Of a DNA stretch of 64,000 nt, positions 1-8,700 are shown in pieces. Position 1 is the first letter of the stretch. Every line of letters begins with the position of its first letter. The notes beneath the pieces are model-generated. The model saw only the letters and a program-made list of their open reading frames with translations. It was not told the origin of the DNA and ran no database searches. The stretch comes from Flavobacterium sp. Root935 (lineage in GTDB: Bacteria; Bacteroidota; Bacteroidia; Flavobacteriales; Flavobacteriaceae), in NCBI RefSeq assembly GCF_001429295.1, contig NZ_LMJL01000008.1:205587-269586 (forward strand), given 5' to 3'. The position numbers and the translations under genes are program-made.

Positions 1-213
1 TTTCTACCGATGAGATGTTCCTAACGGAACATTTATGACTCTTTTATTTTTCTAAAATTCAATGAATTTTCTACTCTATTACTTACTTATAAAATAACAT
101 AAAAATCCAAACCATGTTCCGTTAGGAACATCTCATCGGTAGAAAAAATTATGTATCTAGTGTCGTCCCGTAGGGACGTTTGGAATTTAAAGAATTGGCT
201 CTTTAAAATTATG
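1..213. repeat. REP/BIME-like cassette, copy 1
   Basis: A 32-base sequence at 1-32 recurs as an exact inverted copy at 114-145. Each arm also contains its own small hairpin (ATGTTCC-GTTA-GGAACAT). A second palindrome, CGTCCC-GTA-GGGACG, lies at 164-178, and a third, ACGTTC...GAACGT, follows at 230-246. The whole unit is repeated about 270 bases downstream at 269-457, directly against the 3' end of the transposase gene. Paired palindromes next to a RAYT gene are the hallmark of REP/BIME elements, which such transposases are thought to mobilise. The palindromes are read directly from the sequence; the mobility is inferred. Confidence 0.8.
187..207 (-). pseudogene. remnant of a RAYT transposase 3' end
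   Basis: On the minus strand these bases encode F-K-E-P-I-L-stop, the same last six residues and stop as the intact transposase at 458-919, and they sit exactly 271 bases away in the first copy of the repeat cassette. Upstream codons soon diverge from the intact gene. This is best read as the tail of a second element copy lost by deletion or by tandem duplication of the element end. It is too short to be functional. Confidence 0.6.
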
Positions 214-268
214 CGATTGCGACAATCAAACGTTCCTACAGAACGTAAAATCAATACATTTATTTTTT

Positions 269-457
269 TTTCTACCGATGAGATGTTCCTAACGGAACAT
301 TTATGACTCTTTTATTTTTTTTAAATTCAATGAATTTTATACTCTATTTACTTACTTATAAAACAACATAAAAATCCAAACCATGTTCCGTTAGGAACAT
401 TTCATTGGTAGAAAAAATGTTTGTTTTTTTGTGTCGTCCCGTAGGGACGATTGGAAT
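269..457. repeat. REP/BIME-like cassette, copy 2
   Basis: This is a second copy of the unit at 1-213. The left arm at 269-300 is identical to 1-32, and the inverted arm at 383-414 differs from the first copy at two bases. The CGTCCC-GTA-GGGACG palindrome returns at 435-449. The intervening A+T-rich stretch is nearly the same in both copies. It runs straight into the stop codon of the transposase, so it is probably the right end of the element. Confidence 0.8.
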
Positions 458-919
458 TTAGAGAATTGGCTCTTTAAAAATATATTGGTTATCGTATTCA
501 ATTTCAAATGCTTTGAGTAATTTTTGATATTCTTCTAAAAAAGATTCTTTTTTATGATGCTCTTCTTGGTTTTGGATATAACGAATTACATTCAGCACAT
601 GACTTCTTGAATAAGAAAAAGCACCATAACCCTCTTGCCATGCAAAATTTGGAGACAGTTTTTCCTCTTTAATCCATTTGCAGGTTTCTGTTTTTAAATT
701 TTGAATAAGAGATGAAATAGATTGTGTTGGTCGCATCCCTATAAATATATGAATGTGATCTGGCATACTATTTATATAAAGCATTTTATGTTGATTTGAT
801 TGTACAATACCAGTTATGTATTGATGCAATCTGTCTTTCCATTCTTTTCCAATTAATCCTTTTCTAAATTTTACTGCAAAAACAAATTGTATGTGTATTT
901 GTGTATATGTATTTGCCAT
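458..919 (-). CDS. REP-associated tyrosine transposase (IS200-like, Y1 family)
   Basis: A 153-residue protein of the Y1/HUH single-strand transposase superfamily. Seen: the metal-binding HUH motif as H55-I-H57 in DHIHIFIG, and a candidate catalytic tyrosine Y114 in RYIQNQEEHH. The length fits the small IS200/RAYT group. I chose the ATG at 919 (MANTYTQIH) because family members begin there; the upstream in-frame ATG at 961 would add 14 residues coded by a degenerate REP sequence. Such enzymes nick and rejoin DNA at REP hairpins. The adjacent palindromic cassettes make it likely that this gene, or a recent ancestor, spread them. No disruption is visible, so it may be active. Confidence 0.9.
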   Translation of the reverse strand: MANTYTQIHIQFVFAVKFRKGLIGKEWKDRLHQYITGIVQSNQHKMLYINSMPDHIHIFIGMRPTQSISSLIQNLKTETCKWIKEEKLSPNFAWQEGYGAFSYSRSHVLNVIRYIQNQEEHHKKESFLEEYQKLLKAFEIEYDNQYIFKEPIL

Positions 920-923
920 ATGA

Positions 924-943
924 TTTCTACCGATTAATGTTCC
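924..943 (+). repeat. half REP site upstream of the transposase
   Basis: The 20 bases match the beginning of the REP arms at 1 and 269 (TTTCTACCGAT, then ATGTTCC) with a small change in the middle. They lie just 5' of the transposase start and probably mark the left end of the element. Confidence 0.55.
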
Positions 944-1082
944 TTTTGTACAAATTTCCAAAATGCTAAAAATCGATATATCTCATAGAAGTCATTAAAA
1001 TATCATTTTAAGCTAAATCTTAAAAAACACAGAAAAGCCGCAAGATAACTTGCGACTTTTGTAAATTATTGTTGGTTACTTT

Positions 1083-1556
1083 TCAAATCTCCTCCAAAAT
1101 CAATTCTGCAACTGCATCGATTGCTTGATTGATTATACTTTCAGGATTTCCTTCAAACTCAAAATGTCTGGCAATTTCTTTTTCTGCAATAATAATATGT
1201 ATAAAAATGGTTCCTACTGGTTTTTCTTCACTTTCGCTTCCGCCTGGAGTTGTAAGACCAGTGAGGGCAACACAGATATCTGAGCTAATATAACGACAAA
1301 AATTCTGTGCCATCAATTTAGTCACCTCGGCAGATTCTGCGCTGTATTTTTCTATTGTTCCCCAAGGAATATGCAGTAAATCTTCTTTCATAGAAGAATG
1401 GTAACTTACTATCCCTCCTATCAAGATTTTCCCTGAATTAAAAACTGTCGAAAATTCATAACACATTTTTCCAGCAGAAGCACTTTCTGCAAATGATATG
1501 GTCAAGTTTTTTTCTATTAGAGCTTGACAGCAAGCGGTCACTTTATGAGATGCCAT
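1083..1556 (-). CDS. CinA C-terminal domain family protein (PncC-like)
   Basis: A 157-residue single-domain protein like PncC, which deamidates nicotinamide mononucleotide to the acid form in NAD salvage. Seen: the N-terminal AES motif with the presumed catalytic serine S25; GGIVSYHSSMK; and TGLTTPGG...EEKPVGTIFI near residues 98-118, matching the family signature TGIAGPGG...KPVGTV. The usual AESCTGG is AESASAGK here and the AGP of the second motif is TTP, so both active-site loops are drifted. It may be a paralogue of altered activity rather than the main PncC. It stands alone on the minus strand, divergent from the gene at 1778. Confidence 0.75.
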   Translation of the reverse strand: MASHKVTACCQALIEKNLTISFAESASAGKMCYEFSTVFNSGKILIGGIVSYHSSMKEDLLHIPWGTIEKYSAESAEVTKLMAQNFCRYISSDICVALTGLTTPGGSESEEKPVGTIFIHIIIAEKEIARHFEFEGNPESIINQAIDAVAELILEEI

Positions 1557-1683
1557 AATTATTTAATTTTTAATTACTATTTCATATCAAAATTAGAATG
1601 TAAGTAACATGGTTATCTTACATAATTTCTTACACTTCTTATATTATAAGTAACTGTTAATTATGCAACTATAAATAATTTTC

Positions 1684-1719
1684 TTGTAAAGGCTTTTAGT
1701 TATCTGCTTGTTAAATTTG
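1684..1719 (+). promoter_or_regulatory. candidate Bacteroidota promoter for the acidic protein
   Basis: TAAATTTG at 1712-1719 fits the -7 consensus TAnnTTTG of the flavobacterial primary sigma factor. A TTG at 1684-1686 could be the -33 element, although the 25-base gap is longer than usual. It would give a leader of about 50 bases before 1778. Confidence 0.4.
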
Positions 1720-1777
1720 TAAAACCCTACTTTTTAAGTTTAAAAGTATTACGACAAAAAAATAAAAAAATAGTATT

Positions 1778-2266
1778 ATGGAAAAGCAACACAACCATGA
1801 TTATGGTCAATTCGACCCTGATTATATAGATCAAAATACTCTTGTAGACGGAACTTATTCAGTTGAAGATGAATATAAACAAGAGCTGAAAAAACACGAT
1901 GAACGCGAATTTGGTGAAAGTGATCCTGACATCATTGAGCAAAATACGCTAATTGATAATGACAATTACGCAAGGGATGAAGATCCGTATCAATATCAAG
2001 AAGAATTTGTAGAAGATCTATCTCATCCAGAACAAGATTTTGAAAAGAATACAAATGTAAGATCTGAGAACATTCCAAATCAAGAACGTATTATTAATGA
2101 AGATGATGCCATTACAAATGACGATACGGAAGACGACTTGAATGATGAGTATGATCCAGATCTAGATTTAGACAATGATTTGGAGAAAGATGATGACTTA
2201 GACAATGATGAAGAACTAGATGATTTTGATGCTGAACATTATCCAGAAAACCATCCTAGAGAATAA
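1778..2266 (+). CDS. acidic repeat protein of unknown function
   Basis: A 162-residue, very acidic, soluble-looking protein with no signal peptide. Two imperfect repeats are visible near residues 10-45 and 45-80, each with a core like DPDxIxQNTLxD. The C-terminal third is almost pure aspartate and glutamate with short LDND/DDLD repeats and is likely disordered. I recognise no family. It is followed closely by two further small genes on the same strand, a likely transcription unit. A charged scaffold or stress role is only speculation. Confidence 0.7.
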   Translation: MEKQHNHDYGQFDPDYIDQNTLVDGTYSVEDEYKQELKKHDEREFGESDPDIIEQNTLIDNDNYARDEDPYQYQEEFVEDLSHPEQDFEKNTNVRSENIPNQERIINEDDAITNDDTEDDLNDEYDPDLDLDNDLEKDDDLDNDEELDDFDAEHYPENHPRE

Positions 2267-2296
2267 CCATTTATCATAGCTTCAAAACAATTGTTT

Positions 2297-2689
2297 ATGA
2301 CTATAGTAACACAAATTGTCTGGCTATTTATTTTAGCAATTCCAATTGCCTGTATAAGCTGGACTGTAACGCACGAAGAGATATTTAGAGAACCACATGA
2401 ATGGTGTGTCAGACGTTCTAAAAATGACCGATTGTTAGTATCGAGGAAATTTTTCTACCTCTTTACGTGTGAATATTGTTTTAGCCATTATGTCACAATT
2501 GCATTTTTAATTCTTTGTGATTATAAACTTTTGTTAAATGATTGGCGAGGCTATATTTTGGCAGGGTTTTCTCTGGTTTTTACAGCAAATGTCTATATGA
2601 GTCTTTTTGCATTGCTCCGTCAGGCGATCAAAAAAGAAAAAGTTGAAATCGAAAAAATCGAAAGTGAAACTGACTCTGAAAAAGAATAA
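2297..2689 (+). CDS. small membrane protein with a CxxC motif, unknown function
   Basis: A protein of about 130 residues with three probable membrane segments (near residues 3-22, 55-75 and 82-105) and a charged C-terminal tail. A CEYCFSHY motif sits at the start of the second hydrophobic stretch, reminiscent of the CxxC in DUF1360-type small membrane proteins; this link is tentative. I place the start at the ATG at 2297; an in-frame TTG two codons upstream is less likely. It lies between the acidic protein and another small protein and is probably co-transcribed. Confidence 0.65.
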   Translation: MTIVTQIVWLFILAIPIACISWTVTHEEIFREPHEWCVRRSKNDRLLVSRKFFYLFTCEYCFSHYVTIAFLILCDYKLLLNDWRGYILAGFSLVFTANVYMSLFALLRQAIKKEKVEIEKIESETDSEKE

Positions 2690-2727
2690 AAATTAAAAAA
2701 ATAAGTATAACTAAACAAATTATTGTC

Positions 2728-3000
2728 ATGGAGAATTTAAATTTCATAGATCCATTATTACACGGAATTACCCCACAGAATAAATCAATTAATCTTTCGG
2801 TTAAACAAATGGTATGCGCAGGAGTTGGTGCACTTTTGGCTTCTGCAGTTTTGAAAAAAACAGGACATCCAAAAGCTAGTGCTGTTGTTGGAAGTATTGC
2901 ACTGCCAATTTTAGCTTCGGCTTGTTATAAAAAGTATAGTGAAGTTACTAAAGAAAAAATCGACGCTAAAACAAGCAGCGGTATCGAATACAATCATTAA
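2728..3000 (+). CDS. small hypothetical protein
   Basis: A 90-residue protein with a central weakly hydrophobic alanine- and glycine-rich stretch (residues about 28-68, two possible helices) and a charged C-terminus. No motif recognised. It is the last gene before a strong terminator and probably belongs with the two genes before it. Confidence 0.65.
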   Translation: MENLNFIDPLLHGITPQNKSINLSVKQMVCAGVGALLASAVLKKTGHPKASAVVGSIALPILASACYKKYSEVTKEKIDAKTSSGIEYNH

Positions 3001-3024
3001 TCATCATTTGTGATAAAATCTAAA

Positions 3025-3057
3025 AAGCCTATAATTAATTTTATAGGCTTTCTTTTT
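3025..3057 (+). terminator. intrinsic terminator after the small-gene cluster
   Basis: A perfect 10-bp stem AAGCCTATAA / TTATAGGCTT (3025-3034 / 3041-3050) with a 6-base loop, followed by TCTTTTT. It closes the 1778-3000 unit. Confidence 0.85.
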
Positions 3058-3143
3058 ATAATCTTCTCTATTGAGAACTATTTATTTTCCATTTTGAGTA
3101 GAAATTTTACAGTATTACTATTCAAAGGATGTGTTATGGGATC

Positions 3144-3518
3144 TTATTTTACCTCGATATTTCCTTCAACCCAATTTAAGGCTTTATTAAAATCTACTTT
3201 TTTAAAACCTTTAAATTCTCCTGGAACAATATAACTAAATCCGTTTGTGAACGAAATAATTTCTTCAGTATCTGTAATGATTGCTGCTCTATTCCATTTT
3301 CCTAGATGTTTTAATCCTAAGAGTGCGTCTTCCAGCCACGCTCCAGCAGTAAAGTTTTTAATATCTGTATCGAGGACCAATAAAAAATTAATTTCGTTGG
3401 TTTGTTTCACTAAATGTTCAACCGCAGGCACTACTGCTGTTAAAAAATCTTCTTTGGTTACTTCTGCTAATGCTCTAAATGCAACTATGTTATCGGTAGT
3501 GTCAATTTGATGTATCAT
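3144..3518 (-). CDS. SpoIIAA-like (STAS-fold) protein
   Basis: A 124-residue protein resembling the SpoIIAA-like family (DUF3478), a STAS-type alpha/beta fold often found in stress or lipid-related settings. Seen: alternation of strands and helices, with FLLVLDTDIKNFTAGAWLEDALLGLKH in the middle and AIITDTEE...FSYIVPGEFKGF towards the end, typical for this group. No phosphorylatable serine can be assigned with confidence. It is convergent with the small-gene cluster and separated from it by the 3025 terminator. Open frames on the opposite strand here look like shadows. Confidence 0.75.
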   Translation of the reverse strand: MIHQIDTTDNIVAFRALAEVTKEDFLTAVVPAVEHLVKQTNEINFLLVLDTDIKNFTAGAWLEDALLGLKHLGKWNRAAIITDTEEIISFTNGFSYIVPGEFKGFKKVDFNKALNWVEGNIEVK

Positions 3519-3670
3519 GATTTTTACACTTTTTTTGAGTTATTAATTTGAGTTTTTATTTCTTGATATTTTATAAGACGGTTGTATCCAAAATACCAAA
3601 TTCCACCTCAAATATACTGATTCAATGATAGTTAAACCTTATATTTTTTCATTTGATTATTATATATTTT

Positions 3671-3886
3671 GAAGGTTCTGAGGTGCTGAGAGGCTAAGAT
3701 TTTAAGTTTTTTCATTTGGCTGCATCCATAGATTAAATTGAAAATCAGTTTTTAAAATTAAATGGATATTCGTTGTGTAGACGCACTGCGGTGCGTCTCT
3801 ACAGAATACATATCCAATACAAAACCTGTGAACCTTTGCAACTTACAACCTTAGAACCTTAGCACCTTAGAACCTTAGAACCTTAA
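3671..3886. repeat. word-built inverted repeat with a central palindrome
   Basis: This is the main content of the 435-base gap 3519-3953. The left arm (3671-3712) is made of words such as AAGGTTCTGAGGTGCTGAG; the right arm (3829-3886) is a run of CTTAGAAC and CTTAGCAC words that are its approximate reverse complement. Between them is a tight palindrome at 3776-3803 with ACGCAC-TGCG-GTGCGT at its centre and TGTAG/CTACA at its ends, which resembles a dispersed REP-type sequence. No gene is seen in the gap. Confidence 0.65.
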
Positions 3887-3888
3887 AA

Positions 3889-3920
3889 AAAAAGCCTATC
3901 TCTTTCGAAACAGGCTTTTT
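3889..3920 (-). terminator. terminator of the susC/susD operon
   Basis: A 9-bp stem AAAAAGCCT / AGGCTTTTT (3889-3897 / 3912-3920) with an inner TTTCGAAA. On the minus strand a run of nine T follows. It lies 34 bases past the stop of the SusD gene. Confidence 0.8.
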
Positions 3921-3953
3921 GAAAAAAAATAAAAAATAAACTAACACACAAAC

Positions 3954-5723
3954 TTAATTGTATCCTTGGTTTTGTTTGAATTCTTTAGTCACATCTATTG
4001 TTGACTGCGGAATTGGAAATATTCTTCTAAATGGTTCTGAAGCAGGTTTTGCAGTTCCCGCTAAATCAAATTTTCCAAAACGGATCATTTGTGGTCTTCT
4101 TTGCAATTCCCAGTACAATTCAAATCCAATTTCTTTATATAAAATAGTTTGATCTATTGATGTTAATGGTTTTCCAGTTACACCTCCGTATAAAGATTCT
4201 CTTTTTCTGCTTGTACGCAATTTATTAAGATCATCCATTGCCAATCCTGTGCTTCCTTTTCTAAAATAAGCTTCGGCTCTCATAATGTAGATTCCTCCTA
4301 AACGAAATAATGGAATATCAACATTACTATTTCCGTTTCCTCCTTCAGGATCAAATTCGTATTTGAAAATACGAGCCCCTTGATTGATTTCGTTTTGAGC
4401 AAAAACAGATTGTGCAGGATTTTTAAAAGTCAAAGAAGGTGTAAAATCCATTCTTGTTGTTGTGCTTTTTTCCATATATAATGGAGAAACTTTGATACGG
4501 TTTCCTGTCATTTCCAAAGATCCTGAAGCTAGCAATATTGGTCCGTATTGTGGTCCGTATTGAATACCTCTGTTAAAGTGGAACCAAGGTAAATTAGCAC
4601 TTTTTGGTACGATATCAGTTGCTGGAACACTTACATCTGTACCATCGTTCATAAACCATGTACCATCTCCATATTGGTATTTTTGCTGAAATCTCGGATC
4701 ATCGTGGTTTCCATCCCATGTTGCAAAAAACTCTGGAGTTGTGCAAGCCGCATTTGTTCCTCTGTTTGCTGCAGAAGTTCTTTGGTTACGTTCCATACAT
4801 ACATAAGCGAAACTGTTTGAACCGTTACGGATGTAATCTATCTTTTGAGAAATCGCAAAAATAAGCTCTTTCCCATTTTCATTATCTCTTGCAAAGTTTT
4901 TGAAATAATCGCTTTCTAAACTGTATTTTCCAGAATTGATCAATAATGAGGTATAGTAAATTACACGATCCATATCTGTTCCTGTACCAGTTGCTGCAGC
5001 TTCATTAAAATTAAAATTTGAAGCTGTATTGTAACGATCTTTAAAAACAGCACGATTCAAATACATTGTACTTAACAAACCATAAGCAGCTTCTTTTGTA
5101 AATCTTCCGTGGTGTGTTCGCTGCTCTCCCATACTTGCCAAATCTGGAATTAAAGCCTCAACATCGGCAATTAAAATATCGATTTGTGTATCAGCTTTTA
5201 AAATCTGTAAAGGCGCATTCGGATTCATTGGATCTCTGTATGGCGCTTGTCCGTACAAATCTAATGTTGTATATAAATAATACGCTAAAAGTCCTTTAGC
5301 TTCTGCTAAAAACAATTTTTTCTCTGAAATTGAACTTTCTTCAATTGACTGAATTGCTGTTAAAGAACGAGTAATTCCATTAGTAAGTTTGTTCCAGTTA
5401 TCAACCACGATTGCATTATCAGACTTCCATGTAAATTCGTGCATGTCTCTCCATTTTCCGCCATCTCCCCAGTCACTTCCTCTAGTTGGCAAAATTGCCT
5501 CGTCTGTAGTGTATTCTTGCAGCGAAAAAATTCCACCGTGATCTACAAAAGTTCCGTCTCCCAATCGGTCATAAGCAGCAGCAAGCGCCCCTGCAGGGTT
5601 TGAAGCATCTTCTCCTAAAACCTCATCTAAAACCACTTCGTCAAGATTTGTACAGCTTGCAAAAAGCCAGATAAAAGAAAATAATGCTAATGTTTTAATA
5701 TTAAAAATAGTATTTGTCTTCAT
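3954..5723 (-). CDS. SusD/RagB-like outer-membrane glycan-binding lipoprotein
   Basis: A 589-residue lipoprotein: signal peptide with lipobox FASC (Cys24) and a typical SusD layout, with an N-terminal helical TPR-rich half (ALAAAYDRLGDG..., ...AKGLLAYYLYTTLDLYGQAPY) and a C-terminal half containing GGIYIMRAEAYFRKG and the closing FELYWELQRRPQMIRFGKF, both strong family signatures. SusD proteins form a lid on the partner SusC and hold oligosaccharides at the cell surface. The gene starts 6 bases after the SusC stop, so the two are co-translated. Neighbouring chitinase and beta-glucanases suggest a chitin or beta-1,3-glucan ligand; this is inference. Confidence 0.95.
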   Translation of the reverse strand: MKTNTIFNIKTLALFSFIWLFASCTNLDEVVLDEVLGEDASNPAGALAAAYDRLGDGTFVDHGGIFSLQEYTTDEAILPTRGSDWGDGGKWRDMHEFTWKSDNAIVVDNWNKLTNGITRSLTAIQSIEESSISEKKLFLAEAKGLLAYYLYTTLDLYGQAPYRDPMNPNAPLQILKADTQIDILIADVEALIPDLASMGEQRTHHGRFTKEAAYGLLSTMYLNRAVFKDRYNTASNFNFNEAAATGTGTDMDRVIYYTSLLINSGKYSLESDYFKNFARDNENGKELIFAISQKIDYIRNGSNSFAYVCMERNQRTSAANRGTNAACTTPEFFATWDGNHDDPRFQQKYQYGDGTWFMNDGTDVSVPATDIVPKSANLPWFHFNRGIQYGPQYGPILLASGSLEMTGNRIKVSPLYMEKSTTTRMDFTPSLTFKNPAQSVFAQNEINQGARIFKYEFDPEGGNGNSNVDIPLFRLGGIYIMRAEAYFRKGSTGLAMDDLNKLRTSRKRESLYGGVTGKPLTSIDQTILYKEIGFELYWELQRRPQMIRFGKFDLAGTAKPASEPFRRIFPIPQSTIDVTKEFKQNQGYN

Positions 5724-5729
5724 AATAAA

Positions 5730-8700
5730 TTATAGTTTTAAAGTTGCTCCAAAACTGAATGTTCTTGAAGTTGGATAACTTGCGTAATCGATACCAATAG
5801 ATTGGTTTCCTCCGTTTGATTTTGGGCTGTTGATTAACGGATCGTAACCTGTATAATTTGTAATCGTAATTAAGTTCTGACCTGTTACATATAGTGTTAA
5901 GCCGTTGATCCAGTTCAATCCTTTTAAGTCAAAATTGTATCCAATACGAGCGGTATTCAATCTAATGAAATCAGACTTTTCTAAGAAAAGCGTTGACAAA
6001 ATTGGTGAGTTTGTAGGGTTCGCGCCTGACTCGTAATACCCTGTTGCTACGTTACGATCTGATGCTAAGTTGTTTATATTTAAAGCATTCAAACCTGTAT
6101 TATTTAATAAATAACCTCCAGTTTGTCCGATGATAGAGAATGAGAATGTAAAGTTTTTATATCTCATATCACTGTTTAATCCGTAATAGAAAGTTGGAAG
6201 CGCACCTTCAATAATAATTCTATCACTGTTATCAATTTTACCGTCTCCGTTTTGATCTTTAAAAATATTAGCTCCATTAGCATCAAAACCAGTATGTTCT
6301 AACAAGTAGAAAGATCCTGCTGCGTAACCACTTTTATAGATATTTGCATTTACACCAGATTGTCCAGGTCCTGAAATTGTTCCTGTTAAGATTTCTGAAA
6401 CTGGCAGATCTTGAATTTTATTATTCAACGTCGCACCGTTCATGTCAACATTCCAAGTAAAATCTTTAGTATTTACTATCTTAGAACCTAACATAATTTC
6501 AAAACCTTTATTGATAATTTTACCGTCAATATTAGTCCAGATTGTAGTCGTTGGACTTAAAGCTTGTGATGGTACATTCAAAATCGCATCAGTAGTGGTT
6601 TTGTTGAAATAATCTAATGTTCCGTAAAACTTATCGTTCCATAAATTGAAATCTAAACCTAAGTTATATTGCGTTACAACTTCCCATTTTAAATCAGGAT
6701 TTGGTGTTCTGTTAACAGAAACTCCATTAACTAAATTTAAATCATCGTATAAATAATATCCGTCAGCTCCAGATAAAGAATAACTCGCCTGTGTAATTTT
6801 ATTTTCAACTTCTTGATTTCCTGTTTGTCCCCAGCTTGCTCTTAGTTTTAAATTGTTTAATGATGTCGAATCTTTGAAGAAACTTTCATTAGCAATATTC
6901 CAGCCTAAGGCAAAAGATGGAAAATAACCGTATTTATTATTTTTACCAAAACGAGTAGATCCGTCTCCTCTCATAGAAGCTGTTAAAAGATATCTGTTGT
7001 CGAAACTATAGTTTAATCTTCCAAAATAAGACTGTAATTCATTTTCCTGAGCATAACCAGTCGTTCCAGATTGTGTGCCTTTAAAGCCAGGATTAATTGA
7101 AGGAGGTACACCTTCACCTTGATTCGAAATTCCGTCAATACTGAAAGCTGTTCCAGATCTTTCAAATTTTTGATATGAAAATCCACCTAAAGCTTCAATT
7201 TTATGTTTATCTAAATTGAGATTGTAAGTCAAATAATGTTCAACCAAAGAGTTTTTAGAATCTAGATTATTCTGAACATATTTTCCTTTTGGATTTAAGT
7301 CTGTTAAGTTTGGAAAAATAGTAGTATTTCTCTCTGACATTGAGCGGTCGATACCAAGGTTTAATTTATATTCTAATCCGTCAATGATTCTTAAAGAAGT
7401 TTCAAAATTCCCTAACACTCTCAAAGTACGCGTTTGATCGGTATAAATACTTAATAAATACGCTGGATTGTAGTGCGCATTCATATTAAAATTGGTATAA
7501 TTACCATTTGCATCAAAAACTGATCTCGTTGGATTTGCCATTAATGTGTGAACCAGCAATTGTCCATTAGAGCCTCCGTCATCACTTGTAGGAACGCCAT
7601 CGTCTTTAGTTTCGCTGGCAGTAAGATTAAATTTTAATTTTAAACGTTTTTTATCCAAAAACGACTCAGCAGCATTAATTCTTCCTGTCAGACGTTTAAA
7701 ATCGCTGTTTCTAATAATACCTTCTTGATCTAATTGCGATACAGATGCATAGTAATTTCCAGACTCTGTTTGTTTAGAAAATGCCAGCGAATTACTTTTT
7801 GTAACAGCTTGTCTAAAAATAACATCCTGCCAGTCTGTATTACCTCCGTGATCAAAAGCTTTGTCTTTAATAGCGTTTCTGTATTCATCAGCACTCAAAA
7901 CATCTAATTTGTTGGCTACAGTAGAAATTCCTAAAGACGAATCAAAAGTTAAAGTTCCATCTCCTTTTGCTCCTTTTTTAGTCGTTACTAAAACAACTCC
8001 ATTAGATCCTCTTGCTCCGTAAATGGCAGATGCAGATGCATCTTTTAAAACTGTAATAGATTCGATATCGCTATTATTCAAAAAGTTTAATGGATTTTTA
8101 GCTTGAGAACTACCAAAACCAACATTCGTTCCAGATGGGCTCACATCATCATTAGACAATGGAATTCCGTCAACAACAAACAAAGGCGTACTTCCACTTC
8201 TAATAGATCCAACACCTCTAATTGTTACATTTACTCCAGCTCCTGGCTCACCGCTTGTACTAACCACACGAACACCAGCAACTTTTCCTTGAATTAAATT
8301 ATCTGGAGAAATGCTTACACCTTGCTTAAAGTTTGAAGCTTCCAATTGTGTAACTGCTCCAGTAACGTCTTTTTTAGATTGTTTACCGTACCCTACAATT
8401 AAAACCTCATTTAATTCTGCAGTAGTTGGTTCTAACTGAATAGTCATAAAACCAGTTTGTGCTGTAACCGTTTTGGTTTTGTAACCAACGTAAGACACAT
8501 CTATAGTTTTTCCTTCTCCAACAGAAAGTTCAAATACTCCGTCAAAATCAGTTACAGTAGAGTTAGAAGTACTTGTTTCGATTACAGTTGCACCTGGAAT
8601 TGGCACTTTGTTCTCGTCTACGATTTTTCCTTTAACTTTAATTCTATCAACCGCTTTTGTATTTACCGTTTTTGGCGCAGCTTTTTTCTGTATTAAAACT

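Noticed and set aside
3010..3234. Open frame on the plus strand after the small-gene cluster
   Set aside because: It begins at the terminator hairpin and overlaps the SpoIIAA-like gene on the other strand; no family features.
3247..3510. Plus-strand frame opposite the SpoIIAA-like gene
   Set aside because: Low-complexity shadow of a real gene on the minus strand.
3829..3886. CTTAGAAC tandem run considered as a CRISPR array
   Set aside because: Units are about 8-10 bases with no spacers and no cas genes nearby.
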